NCBI RefSeq assembly: GCF_000711225.1
Contig: NZ_JOMG01000002.1
Location: 2,430,501-2,494,500 of the forward strand
Direction: 5' to 3'
Source: Pelobacter seleniigenes DSM 18267
GTDB taxonomy: Bacteria; Desulfobacterota; Desulfuromonadia; Desulfuromonadales; Geopsychrobacteraceae
DNA: 64,000 nucleotides
Shown here: positions 7,735-17,252 of the stretch, in pieces
Numbering within the stretch: the stretch's first letter is position 1
How the letters are laid out: every line of letters starts with the position of its first letter
Notes under the pieces: generated by a model
Databases searched by the model: none
Told to the model about the DNA's origin: nothing
Seen by the model: the letters and a program-made list of their open reading frames with translations, nothing else
Translations under genes and position numbers: made by a program

Positions 7735-8691
7735 TTATGAGGCTCCGGCCATTTTTGGGCTGAAGAAGATATCATGAATTTCGTCGCCGATGTCATTTAA
7801 ACGCGTCTGGGTATCATCCAGGTATTCATGCAGGCCGAAATCGAAAATTTCCTTCATGGAGCTGTATTCGAATTGGGACAGCAGCCGACCCATGCTTTGC
7901 TCGGCCCGGTTGGCGTAAGTCCCGCGCTGGCTGCCGGTGATCAGGTTGAGGGAGATCATGGCGGTGGCCAGACAGTAATGGATCGCTCTGGGGAAGTTGC
8001 GATCCAGAAGCAGGAATTCCGCGATCTTTTTGGGGTCGATGCGGCCATGGCGCTTACGGTACATCTCGAAGGCACTGGCCGAGCGCAGCAGGGCCGCCCA
8101 GAGGATATTGTCATAAGGGCTGCCCACATAGTCCACGGACGGCAGCAGGATGTAATATTTGACATCGAGAATCCGGCTGGTTTTGTCGGCCCGTTCGAGC
8201 ATCCGGCCGAGCCGGCCGAAATGCCAGCCTTCGCCGTGGTTCATGGTCGAATCGGTAATGCCGATGAAGGCATGGCTGGAGGTCATGATGTCGACGAAAA
8301 AATGATGGGGAATATGCATGGCCGACTCTGAGGCCGCGGCGTTCATCATCAGGTAAAAGGTGTTGAGCTGTTCCCACATTTCCGAGCTGATATACTCGCG
8401 GATCGAACGGGCATTCTCCCGAGCGGACCGGACGCAGGAGTAGATCGAGTTGGGATTGTCTCGTTCAAAGGCTAGAAACTCGATGGCGTTTTCACGGGTG
8501 GCGTGGCCATGCAGCTCGGCGAACAGTTCATGGTCGCCGGTGGTGTTGATCAACGGCTGCCACTGGTTGCTGGCGCTTTCCGGAATATCCAGGGTCATAT
8601 GATAGTTGGCGTCGATGAAGCGGGCGACGTTTTCAGCTCGTTCAATATAGCGGTTCAGCCAATAAATGGAATTAGCGACTCGACTCAGCAT
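7735..8691 (-). CDS. Alpha-E (DUF403) protein
   Basis: 318 residues. The start ([27 protein letters not shown]) is the diagnostic opening of alpha-E proteins, with conserved Y-W-...-R-x-E-R-x-E-N-x-R. The rest is predicted all-helical. No enzymatic activity is established; the family accompanies circularly permuted ATP-grasp proteins and transglutaminases, often fused to the ATP-grasp. The gene overlaps the upstream ATP-grasp stop by one base (TGATG), so the two are translationally coupled. A homologous domain forms the C-terminal third of the 11141-13711 protein. Confidence 0.92.
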   Translation of the reverse strand: MLSRVANSIYWLNRYIERAENVARFIDANYHMTLDIPESASNQWQPLINTTGDHELFAELHGHATRENAIEFLAFERDNPNSIYSCVRSARENARSIREYISSEMWEQLNTFYLMMNAAASESAMHIPHHFFVDIMTSSHAFIGITDSTMNHGEGWHFGRLGRMLERADKTSRILDVKYYILLPSVDYVGSPYDNILWAALLRSASAFEMYRKRHGRIDPKKIAEFLLLDRNFPRAIHYCLATAMISLNLITGSQRGTYANRAEQSMGRLLSQFEYSSMKEIFDFGLHEYLDDTQTRLNDIGDEIHDIFFSPKMAGAS

Positions 8692-10175
8692 CAGATATCC
8701 TCCTGCATTTGGAATGAGGATTCCGGGGATTGTTCACCGGTTTCATTGAGCACCCAGGTGTCCTTGCTGCCGCCCCCCTGGGAGGAATTGACCACCAGTG
8801 AGCCTTTTTTCAGGGCTACGCGGGTCAGGCCACCGGGCAGGACATAGATATTTTCTTTGCCGTAGAGGATATAGGGGCGCAGGTCAACATGGCGTCCTTC
8901 GAAATGGTCATCGGTCAGCACCGGTACCCGCGACAGGGCCAGGGTCGGCTGGGCGATGTAGGTGCGCGGGTTGGACTTGATCCGGCGGCTGAACTCCTCG
9001 CGTTCGGCAGCGCTGGCATGAGGGCCGATGAGCATGCCATAGCCGCCCGACTCATTGACCGCTTTGACCACCAGCTTATCGAGATTCTCCAGCACGTAGT
9101 TGCAGTCGTCCGGCCGCCAGCAGGCATAGGTCGGGACATTGTTGATAATGGCGTCCTCCTGCAGATAGTAGCGGATGATCTCCGGGACATAGGCATAGAC
9201 GGCCTTGTCGTCGGCAACGCCGGTGCCCGGCGCATTGGCCAGGGCGACCCGCCCCTTGCTGTAAGCCTCCATCAGCCCAGGGACCCCGAGCATGGAGTCG
9301 GCGCGGAACACTTTCGGGTCCATGAAGTCGTCATCAATGCGCCGGTAGATGACATCGACCCGTTCCAGGCCGGTGGTGGTGCGCATCATCACTTCGCCGT
9401 TGTGGACCACCAGGTCATTTCCTTCCACCAGCTGCACGCCCATCTGCTGGGCCAGGAAGCTGTGTTCAAAGTACGCGGAATTGTAGATCCCGGGGGTCCA
9501 GACCGCCACCACCGGGGAACGGACTCCGGACGGGGCCATTTCCTGAAGCATGTCAAGCAGTCGACTGGGGTAGTCGGTGACCGGCTGGACACTGCAGGCG
9601 TCAAACACCATGGGGAAGGTCCGTTTCATGATCAGCCGGTTTTCCAGGACATAGGAGACCCCGGACGGGCAGCGCAGGTTGTCCTCGAGGACATAGAACT
9701 GGCCGTCACCGTTGCGCACCAGGTCGGTCCCGGTGATGTGGCACCAGACCCCGTGAGGAGGTTTCAGCCCAATGCAGGGTTTGCGGTAGCCGTCGGCGGA
9801 AAATACCAGTTCGGCCGGGATGATGCCGTCCTTGATGATTTTCTGCTCGTTATAGACATCGTTGATAAATGCGTTCAGCGCCCGAATACGCTGCTGCAGA
9901 CCTTTTTCCAGGACCTGCCACTCCTGAGCCTGAATGATGCGCGGGACGATGTCGAAGGGAAAGATCTTCTCCGTTTGCGCTTCATTGCTGTAGACATTGA
10001 AGGTAATACCCAGGTTGAGCAATGCTTTCTCCGCGGCAATCTGGCGTCGTTGCAGCTCCGATTCGGGCAGCGAGTTGATGCGTTCAATCAGCAGGTCGGC
10101 GCCGGGGCGGGCAACGCCGTCGGCGGTAAACAGCTCATCATAAAATCCTTCGCTATCATAGCCATCAAATCTCAT
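8691..10175 (-). CDS. Circularly permuted ATP-grasp protein, stand-alone
   Basis: 494 residues, typical of stand-alone type-2 circularly permuted ATP-grasp proteins (DUF404/DUF407). Recognisable blocks are [14 protein letters not shown]-type ([16 protein letters not shown]), [38 protein letters not shown] and YGMLIGP. ATP-grasp enzymes activate a carboxylate as acyl phosphate and join it to an amine; this subgroup is predicted to be an amidoligase forming peptide or isopeptide bonds, with unproven substrates. AAGGA before ATG 10175 is a good ribosome site. Cotranscription with alpha-E and transglutaminase genes is the normal context. It is a paralogue of the N-terminal part of the fusion at 11141-13711. 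Confidence 0.9.
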   Translation of the reverse strand: MRFDGYDSEGFYDELFTADGVARPGADLLIERINSLPESELQRRQIAAEKALLNLGITFNVYSNEAQTEKIFPFDIVPRIIQAQEWQVLEKGLQQRIRALNAFINDVYNEQKIIKDGIIPAELVFSADGYRKPCIGLKPPHGVWCHITGTDLVRNGDGQFYVLEDNLRCPSGVSYVLENRLIMKRTFPMVFDACSVQPVTDYPSRLLDMLQEMAPSGVRSPVVAVWTPGIYNSAYFEHSFLAQQMGVQLVEGNDLVVHNGEVMMRTTTGLERVDVIYRRIDDDFMDPKVFRADSMLGVPGLMEAYSKGRVALANAPGTGVADDKAVYAYVPEIIRYYLQEDAIINNVPTYACWRPDDCNYVLENLDKLVVKAVNESGGYGMLIGPHASAAEREEFSRRIKSNPRTYIAQPTLALSRVPVLTDDHFEGRHVDLRPYILYGKENIYVLPGGLTRVALKKGSLVVNSSQGGGSKDTWVLNETGEQSPESSFQMQEDI

Positions 10176-10241
10176 GGGCAGGGTCCTTTCCGAAATATAT
10201 TCTGCTCTGTAAATCCCTCAACCAGCCTTCCGCTGCGGTCG

Positions 10242-11144
10242 TCAATTATCCTTTTCCTCCGGACAGCGCGTCTGCCGGGAGACATCGACGGATACCGTTA
10301 CGGTATGGGCGCCGCCACCCAGCGCCACGCCTTTGAGAGGGGACACATCGGCATAATCCCTCCCCCAGGCAACGGTGATATGCTGCTCCCCCTGGAGTTT
10401 GTTGTTGGTCGGATCGAAAGCGATCCAACCAGCGCGCGGCGAGTACGTAGCGAACCAGGCATGAGACGCATCGGCGCCGATCAGGCGCTGTTGCCCGGGC
10501 GGTGGCAGGGTTTCGATATAGCCGCTGATATAGCGGGCGCTCAGGCCGATGCTGCGCAGGCAGCCGATGGCGAGCTGGGCGAAATCCTGGCAGACGCCGC
10601 GCCGGTTCTGCAACACGTCGCTCAATGGGGTGGCGATGGTGGTCCCCTGCGGGTCGTAGGTGAAATCGTTAAAGATGCGCTCGGTCAGCTCCTGAACCGC
10701 CTGGCCAAAGGGGCGGCCGGGGGTAAACGAGGGGGCTGCATAGGCCTGGAGCTGGCGGCTCTTTTTCACCAGCGGCGAATTGTAGCAGCAGGGCATGACA
10801 TCCAGCAGCTCAAGCACTCCGTCACTGGTCATGAAGGCGCGGACCTCTTCCCAGGATTGTTCATCGGCGGCGGCTAGGTCGTTAGCTGCGGCATTGACCT
10901 GGACTTCGCTGAGTGCCGTCACCCGCAGCAGATCATGGGACTGTTGCAGGGCGAAATGCGCGACCCGGTTGCCGAAATAGTCGTTGAAGGTATGCAGCAC
11001 GGCCGGAGCGGGCGAAATCTCCAGGCGGCTGGCGAAGCAGCTTTGCTCAGCCGTCACGCGCGGCTGCAGGCGGGCTTCGTTATGGCACAGCTGCACCGGG
11101 TCGCTGTAGCGATATTCGGTCATATGTTTGATCTGATATTTCAT
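10242..11144 (-). CDS. Transglutaminase-like cysteine protease-fold protein
   Basis: 300 residues: a bacterial transglutaminase N-terminal beta domain (to ~100) followed by the papain-like core. The catalytic triad is visible as C185 (RRGVCQDFAQ), H228 (DASHAWF) and D244 (WIAFDPTNN). Bacterial members more often hydrolyse peptide or amide bonds than cross-link them. The start overlaps the stop of the preceding fusion gene by 4 bp (ATGA), so translation is coupled. With its amidoligase neighbours it may trim or reverse the bonds they make; this is inference from conserved context. No signal peptide is visible, so a cytoplasmic role is likely. Confidence 0.9.
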   Translation of the reverse strand: MKYQIKHMTEYRYSDPVQLCHNEARLQPRVTAEQSCFASRLEISPAPAVLHTFNDYFGNRVAHFALQQSHDLLRVTALSEVQVNAAANDLAAADEQSWEEVRAFMTSDGVLELLDVMPCCYNSPLVKKSRQLQAYAAPSFTPGRPFGQAVQELTERIFNDFTYDPQGTTIATPLSDVLQNRRGVCQDFAQLAIGCLRSIGLSARYISGYIETLPPPGQQRLIGADASHAWFATYSPRAGWIAFDPTNNKLQGEQHITVAWGRDYADVSPLKGVALGGGAHTVTVSVDVSRQTRCPEEKDN

Positions 11145-13711
11145 AGGCCACTGTCCCGGCGCAGGTTCCCGAGCTGCTGCAAAGCCAGGCTTGGGGTAAA
11201 GAAATGTTCGGTCAGGGCCGTGGAGAGCTGCTCCAGGTCCTCCTGCTGGGTGGTCAGCATCTTCTCCAGCAGCGAATAGCGGCCGTCACTGCTGGTGATC
11301 TGAATCAACTGCTTGGGATCGGTCTGGCGCAGGTTGTCCAGCGCCCCGTCGATGAGCAGCACGTCGCGATGTCCGCCGGGACCGGCAGCGTCCACCGGCA
11401 GGTCACGGATATAAAATTGCAGCTGGCGCAGCTGACTGGCCAGGGCGCGGGGGTAATTCTCGTCCATCAGCAGCAGTTCGAGAATGGTCGACAGCTCCAT
11501 GAACGAGCGATAGCGGCGGCGGTACACAATCAGGCTGTTGCAGATGTTCAAAACCGTCTCCAGCATCTGCGCTTCCATGGCCGGGCCGAAGCAGGGTACC
11601 AGGGTGGCGCGCAACAGCGCGGTCAGATTGAGGGCCCGTTCCAGGCGGCGGCCGATATTCAGCATCAGCCAGGCGGTCTCGCGCGACATGTTTTCGTAAG
11701 CCAGCCCGCTGAACGCGGACAGCTGCAGAATCAGGTTATTGATGCTTTCATGCAGGCGGCCGCTGCTGAGCTGTTTTTTGCTGATCCGCGGATTCCAGTG
11801 GTTCTGCATGTTGTCGATGACCCGCCAGGCGTCCGCCGGCAACAGGTCGCGAACCACCGAAGCGGAGCGTCCCAGGCTGAGCAACGAAGAGCGCAGGCTG
11901 CCGGGGCGGTCGCTGGCGCTGATCAGGCTGGACAGCTCGGCCCGGGGATCAGCCAGTTTCTGCCTGGCGTCGTCACCGGTAAAGCCCGGATAGGTCAGGG
12001 TGACGTGAGTCAACGCCCGCAGCAGATGGTGCAGGCTCATGCGATCGTCGTTATCGTGAAATTCCTCGACTTCGCGCAGTTTGGCCAGGATCGAACGGAG
12101 CAGGCGCGCGGTCTGTTCGGCCCGCTCGGCATAACGCCCGGCCCAGAACAGGTTCTCGGCGGCCTGGCTCGGCAGCGGGCTCACCAGCGGCTTGATCTGC
12201 TGGTTCGGTTGAACCTGGCGCCACAGGGTGACCTGTTTGTCCGGTTCCCTGGTCAGCACCCAGGTATCCTTGATCTGACCGCCGGCCTGTTCCGCCTGCA
12301 GCAACTGCCCGCTGTCGGCATGCGCCCGGCAGAGCCCGCCGGGCATGGCGACATAGGAGCCGCTCTGGGCGGTGAGAAACAGGCCCAGTGAGCTGTGGCG
12401 CGCTTCAATGCGATCGGTTTCAAAGGCGGGGAAGGTGGCGAAATTGATCCGTTCCTGGCCGACAAACAGGTGCGGGGACTGACGGATCAGCTCTTTCCAG
12501 CGTTTTTTACCCGCTTCACCGGCTTGCTCGACAATCATCGCCGGCAGGTTGGGGAGCGGATGGATCGGTTTGATGATCATCTTGTCGAGGTTTTTAAGGA
12601 CGAACTCCCGTTCCTCGCGCTGTCCGCACCACCAGGTTGCCACCGAGGGGAGCAGCAGTTTGCGCTGGAAAAAATGTTCGCAGAGAGTCGGCAAAAAGGC
12701 CATCAGGGCCGGATTTTCCAGAATCCCGCTGCCGATGGGGTTGGCCACCGCGACGTTGCCGCAGCGGACCGCTTCGAGCAGGCCGGGGATGCCGATGAAG
12801 GAATCGCCGCGCAGTTCCAGAGGGTCGCAGAGGTTGTCTTCCTGGCGGCGCAGGATTACGTCGACCTGACGCAGGCCGTCCACGGATTTGAGCCAGACAC
12901 AACTGTCGCGGACGATCAGATCACCCCCCTGGACCAGCGGATAACCCAGATACGAGGCCAGATAGGCGTGCTCGAAATAGCCCGGGTTTTCCGGCCCCGG
13001 CGTCAGCACCACGATCCGCGGCTCGGCGCGGTTGTGTTTGGCCAGCAGGGTCAAGCCGTTGCGCAGGGCCCGGTAGTACATGGCCAGCCGGTGAACCTGA
13101 AACTTTTCGAACAGCTGGGGAAAGCTCCGGTTCATGATGATCCTGATCTCCAGCGCATAGCCGGAGCCCAGCGGTGGCTGAATATGATCGTCCATGACCC
13201 AGAAGCTGCCGTCTGTCCCTTTGGCGAGGTTGGCGGAATAAAAGGTCAGCGGTTGCGCCAACCCGTTGTAGGTGCCGACACAGGGGTAGAGGAATCCTTT
13301 GTGGCTGAAAATCAGCTCCGGCGGCAGCACCCCTTCCTTGACCAGGGTCATGGGGCCGTAGATGTCGGCGAGCACCAGGTTGAGGAGCTCGGCCCGCTGC
13401 ACCAGTCCCTGTTCCAGCACCGCCCACTCTTCCGGGTCGAAGATCAATGGAATCGGATCAAAGGCCCAGGGGCGCGGCGCGTCCGGCGCGGAAAAGACAT
13501 TGTGAATGGCCCCGTTTTCCTTGAGCAGCCGCTGCGCCTCCTTGCAGTGCTTCTTGAGCCGGGTATTGCCCTGGCGATAAAGGCTCAGCATGAGCTGCTG
13601 CCAGACCATGGGCAGGTCGCCCGGGGAACTGAAGAAGTCCCGGTACTGACCGGTCAGCTGGGTCGGCTGAGGAATTAATAGGGTATCCATTTCAGTCTTC
13701 ACGGCCGTCAT
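11141..13711 (-). CDS. Fused circularly permuted ATP-grasp and alpha-E protein
   Basis: 856 residues. Residues ~70-500 are the ATP-grasp part (LIFSHKGFLYPCVG, WVMDDHIQPPLGSGYALE, VVLTPGPENPGYFEHAY, LDKMIIKPI). After a linker with SPLPSQAAENLFWAGRYAER, residues ~520-856 form an alpha-E domain, with ENLFWAGRYAERAEQTARL as its signature opening. The arrangement joins in one chain what 8691-10175 and 7735-8691 encode separately. The start at 13711 has a close GAGG; an in-frame ATG at 13690 is an alternative. It overlaps the downstream transglutaminase by 4 bp. Covalent fusion supports a direct physical partnership of ATP-grasp and alpha-E. Confidence 0.9.
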   Translation of the reverse strand: MTAVKTEMDTLLIPQPTQLTGQYRDFFSSPGDLPMVWQQLMLSLYRQGNTRLKKHCKEAQRLLKENGAIHNVFSAPDAPRPWAFDPIPLIFDPEEWAVLEQGLVQRAELLNLVLADIYGPMTLVKEGVLPPELIFSHKGFLYPCVGTYNGLAQPLTFYSANLAKGTDGSFWVMDDHIQPPLGSGYALEIRIIMNRSFPQLFEKFQVHRLAMYYRALRNGLTLLAKHNRAEPRIVVLTPGPENPGYFEHAYLASYLGYPLVQGGDLIVRDSCVWLKSVDGLRQVDVILRRQEDNLCDPLELRGDSFIGIPGLLEAVRCGNVAVANPIGSGILENPALMAFLPTLCEHFFQRKLLLPSVATWWCGQREEREFVLKNLDKMIIKPIHPLPNLPAMIVEQAGEAGKKRWKELIRQSPHLFVGQERINFATFPAFETDRIEARHSSLGLFLTAQSGSYVAMPGGLCRAHADSGQLLQAEQAGGQIKDTWVLTREPDKQVTLWRQVQPNQQIKPLVSPLPSQAAENLFWAGRYAERAEQTARLLRSILAKLREVEEFHDNDDRMSLHHLLRALTHVTLTYPGFTGDDARQKLADPRAELSSLISASDRPGSLRSSLLSLGRSASVVRDLLPADAWRVIDNMQNHWNPRISKKQLSSGRLHESINNLILQLSAFSGLAYENMSRETAWLMLNIGRRLERALNLTALLRATLVPCFGPAMEAQMLETVLNICNSLIVYRRRYRSFMELSTILELLLMDENYPRALASQLRQLQFYIRDLPVDAAGPGGHRDVLLIDGALDNLRQTDPKQLIQITSSDGRYSLLEKMLTTQQEDLEQLSTALTEHFFTPSLALQQLGNLRRDSGL

Positions 13712-13754
13712 GCCTCATTGCGGACAAGCACATTGTTGGTGATATTGACTCTTC

Positions 13755-16700
13755 TCACTGCTGGCGTCCCCGGCGCAGGTCAAGGGTATAGGGGAACTCC
13801 TGATCAGCTTCTTCCGGCGGCGGCGCCATTGGTCCGGGCGGTGTGCCGTTCGGGAAAAACCGGCCCAGGGTGTTGAATTCCGGGCGCCGCGGGACCGGCC
13901 CCGGAGTGTGTTCGGTGGTGGTGAACAGCGAGCCGCGCCGTGATTCCGCGGTCACCGCATTGACCGGGAAGTCATCATAACTGCGTCCGCCCGGATGGGC
14001 GACATGATAGGTGCAACCGCCGATGGAGCGGCCGGACCAGCTGTCGATGACATCGAAGACCAGCGGTGAATGGGGCTTGATGTTCGGATGCAGGGCCGAT
14101 GGCGGCTGCCAGGCGCGGTAGCGAACCCCGGCGACAAACTCGTCCTTGCGGCCGGTTTTGCGCAGGGGCAGGCGGCGACCGTTGCAGGCGAGCACGTGGC
14201 GGCCTTCGGTCAGCCCGTTGGCATGGACCTGGAGCCGTTCCACCGAAGAATCGACGTAGCGTGAGGTCCCCTGGCTGGAGACCTCTTCTCCCAACACATG
14301 CCAGGGTTCGATGGCGAAGCGCAGCTCCAGTTCGATATCGTCGATCTGCACCGTGCCGTAACGGGGGAAGCGGAACTCGAAGAACGGATCGAACCATTCC
14401 AGGGCAAAGGGGTAGCCGGCCCGCTGCAGATCGTCCATCACCCCCTTGAGGTCCTGGCGGACATGATGGGGGAGCAGGAAGCGGTCGTGTAGCGCGGTCC
14501 CCCAGCGGACCAGGCTTTGACGGTAGGGCTGTTTCCAGAACCAGGCCACCAGGGTCCGCAGCAGCAGATTCTGGACCAGGCTCATGCGGGCGTGGGGCGG
14601 CATCTCAAAGGCGCGCAGTTCGAGGAGCCCCAAGCGTCCTGCGGCACTGTCCGGCGAGTAGAGCTTGTCGATGCAGAATTCCGCCCGGTGGGTATTGCCG
14701 GTGACGTCGATGAGCAGGTTGCGCAGCAGTCGATCGACCAGCCAGGGTGCGGCGGTTTCCCCTTCGGGCATCTGCTGGAAGGCGATCTCCAGCTCGTACA
14801 GGGAATCGTCACGGGCTTCATCGATGCGCGGCGCCTGACTGGTTGGCCCCATGAACACCCCGGAGAACAGGTAGGAGAGACTGGGGTGGTTCTGCCAGTA
14901 GCTCACCAGGCTGCGCAGCAGGTCGGGGCGGCGCAGCATGGGGCTGTCGGCTGGGGTCGGTCCGCCCAGGGTGATATGGTTGCCGCCGCCGGTGCCGGTG
15001 TGGCGGCCGTCGAGCATGAACTTTTCCGTGCCCAGCCGGGCCAGGCGGGCTTCGGCGTAGAGCCGGGTGGTGTTGGTGACGATCTCCTGCCAGCTGGCGG
15101 CCGGATGGATATTGACTTCGATGACGCCGGGGTCTGGGGTCACATTGATCCGTTCGATGCGCCAGTCGCGCGGCGGCTCATAGCCTTCGAAAATAACCTC
15201 GACCTGCAACTCGGCAGCGGTCTGTTCAATGGCGGAGACCAGCTCCAGGTACTGTTCCAGCGCCGGCAGCGGCGGCATGAACAGGTGCAGGTTGCCCTGG
15301 CGGACTTCGCAGCACAGCGCGGTGTGAATGACCTCGCTCGGCTCCTCGGGCGCCGGCTTTTTCCGCTCTTCCCCGGGCTGCTGGCGGAGCGGTGCCGCTG
15401 GCGCGCCGGGCTGGGCATAGTCGCTCAGCGGCGGCAGCGGGATAAACAGGCTCTGCTCGTAAAAGGGTTCGCGCTTGTCCGGGGCCACCCAGGGCAGGGA
15501 ATCAAGGGGTAGGCGCAGGCCCATGGCGGAGTCGCCCGGAATAAGGAACATCTGTTCGCTGCGGAATTCCCAGCGGCTACTCTGCCAGCGGCCGCCGAAC
15601 TGATCCCATTTGAGGGGCAGGGCAAAGCCGACCGGCTGGTCCAGGCCGTGCTGCAGCACCCGGGCCAGGGAGCGGCGTTCGAGGGGATCTTTAAGGTTGG
15701 CCTTGGCTGGATCGAGGTTGGCCGGAACTGTCCCTTCCTTCCACAGCCAGTAGAGGTGGTCTTCAAACCCGGGGATCAGGTAACTGCGCTCGAGCCCGAG
15801 GCGGTCGGTCAGGGCTTCGGCAAACCGGCGGGCGTCCTGCCCGGTCAGCTGTCCGGTGCGGTGGAGTTCCGCCAGCAGCTGCGGGTTGTGCCAGATCGGT
15901 TTGCCGTCTTTGCGCCAGAAACAGTTGTAAGCCCAGCGCGGCAGCGGTTCACCGGGATACCATTTGCCCTGGCCGAAGTGCAGCAGTCCGCCGCGGGCAA
16001 AAGCATCGCGCAAGCGCAAGGTCAGATCATAAGCAAGTTTGCGCTTGTGCGGGCCGTCGGCCCGAGTGTTCCATTCGGCTCCGTCCATATCGTCGATGGA
16101 GACAAAGGTCGGTTCGCCGCCCATGGTCAGGCGCACGTCGCCGGCGCGCAACTCCTCATCCACCTGCTGCCCCAGGGCGTCGATGATCTGCCACTGGTCG
16201 TCACTGTAGGGTTTGGTGACGCGTGGGTCTTCATGAATCCGCTGCACCGAGTTGGCGTGGAAAAACTCCACTTCACAGGGGTCGGTCGCGCCGGTCAGGG
16301 GCGCGGCGCTGGCCGGGTGGGGGGTGCAGGCCAGGGGGATATGTCCTTCGCCGGCCAGCAGTCCGGAGGTCGGGTCCAGGCCGACCCAGCCCGCGCCCGG
16401 GATATAGACTTCGGTCCAGGCATGGAGATCGGTAAAATCGGCCTCCGGGCCGGATGGGCCGTCGAGGGATTTTTCATCGGCCGTGAGCTGAATCAGGTAG
16501 CCGCTGACAAAGCGGGCGGCCAGGCCGAGATGACGGAAGATCTGCACCAGCAGCCAGGCTGAATCACGGCAGGAGCCGATGCCCCGGGCCAGAGTCTTTT
16601 CACAGCTTTGCACCCCCGGCTCCATGCGCACCGAGTAGTTGATGTCCTGCTGCAGGCGGCGATTGATTTCGACCAGGAAATCGACTGTGATCTTGGGGCT

Positions 16701-17108
16701 GCGGTCGACCTTGGCCAGCCATTTTTTCAGCCGTGGACCGGCGTCGATCTTCTGGAAATACGGCGTCAGCTCCGCGCGCTCCATTTTGCCGTAAGTGAAG
16801 GGGTATTTCTCGGCGTACTCCTCGATGAAAAAATCGAAGGGATTGTAAGGGGTCATGTCGGCGACGACTTCGATCTCAATGCGCAGCTCCGTGGCAGGCT
16901 CAGGAAAGACCAGCCGGGCCAGGTAGTTACCGAAGGCGTCCTGCTGCCAGTTGAGGAAATGCCCGGCGGGCAGAATCTTCATGGAATAAGCCCGGATCGG
17001 CGTCCGGCAATGTGGGGCCGGGCGCAATCGCAGCACATGGGGGGAGAGGGCGATTGAACGATCGAATTTGTAATGGGTCAGATGGTGGCAAATGACTCGA
17101 ATCGACAT
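13755..17108 (-). CDS. Transglutaminase-like protein with DUF2126
   Basis: 1117 residues, the usual size of transglutaminase-DUF2126 proteins. The N-terminal beta domain ([16 protein letters not shown]) is followed by the core with C180 ([10 protein letters not shown]), H229 (DLHAWTEV) and D245 (WVGLDPTSG). From ~300 the long DUF2126 region begins ([20 protein letters not shown]), including [20 protein letters not shown]2126 is often read as a permuted glutamine-synthetase-like or ligase-like domain, but I cannot show this from motifs. GGAAGGA precedes ATG 17108. It is the first gene of the ATP-grasp/alpha-E/transglutaminase run. A proline-rich linker lies near 530-560. The natural substrate of this family is unknown. 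Confidence 0.9.
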   Translation of the reverse strand: MSIRVICHHLTHYKFDRSIALSPHVLRLRPAPHCRTPIRAYSMKILPAGHFLNWQQDAFGNYLARLVFPEPATELRIEIEVVADMTPYNPFDFFIEEYAEKYPFTYGKMERAELTPYFQKIDAGPRLKKWLAKVDRSPKITVDFLVEINRRLQQDINYSVRMEPGVQSCEKTLARGIGSCRDSAWLLVQIFRHLGLAARFVSGYLIQLTADEKSLDGPSGPEADFTDLHAWTEVYIPGAGWVGLDPTSGLLAGEGHIPLACTPHPASAAPLTGATDPCEVEFFHANSVQRIHEDPRVTKPYSDDQWQIIDALGQQVDEELRAGDVRLTMGGEPTFVSIDDMDGAEWNTRADGPHKRKLAYDLTLRLRDAFARGGLLHFGQGKWYPGEPLPRWAYNCFWRKDGKPIWHNPQLLAELHRTGQLTGQDARRFAEALTDRLGLERSYLIPGFEDHLYWLWKEGTVPANLDPAKANLKDPLERRSLARVLQHGLDQPVGFALPLKWDQFGGRWQSSRWEFRSEQMFLIPGDSAMGLRLPLDSLPWVAPDKREPFYEQSLFIPLPPLSDYAQPGAPAAPLRQQPGEERKKPAPEEPSEVIHTALCCEVRQGNLHLFMPPLPALEQYLELVSAIEQTAAELQVEVIFEGYEPPRDWRIERINVTPDPGVIEVNIHPAASWQEIVTNTTRLYAEARLARLGTEKFMLDGRHTGTGGGNHITLGGPTPADSPMLRRPDLLRSLVSYWQNHPSLSYLFSGVFMGPTSQAPRIDEARDDSLYELEIAFQQMPEGETAAPWLVDRLLRNLLIDVTGNTHRAEFCIDKLYSPDSAAGRLGLLELRAFEMPPHARMSLVQNLLLRTLVAWFWKQPYRQSLVRWGTALHDRFLLPHHVRQDLKGVMDDLQRAGYPFALEWFDPFFEFRFPRYGTVQIDDIELELRFAIEPWHVLGEEVSSQGTSRYVDSSVERLQVHANGLTEGRHVLACNGRRLPLRKTGRKDEFVAGVRYRAWQPPSALHPNIKPHSPLVFDVIDSWSGRSIGGCTYHVAHPGGRSYDDFPVNAVTAESRRGSLFTTTEHTPGPVPRRPEFNTLGRFFPNGTPPGPMAPPPEEADQEFPYTLDLRRGRQQ

Positions 17109-17252
17109 GGACAGTCCTTCCGGCTTGAATGGAGAGCTGCGCGAACAGCAGAAATCGGTCGTTTTTGGCAGACAGCAGTTAAAAAACAGTATAACAGAGG
17201 TCCCGCCGTGACACAGTGGACCCTCCTTTGCCCCGCGCCTTGGGGCGGGCGT

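Noticed and set aside
8889-10877. 662-residue open frame on the plus strand
   Set aside because: It lies antisense to the ATP-grasp and transglutaminase genes, has low-complexity G/D/H/V composition typical of a GC-rich shadow frame, and shows no family motif.
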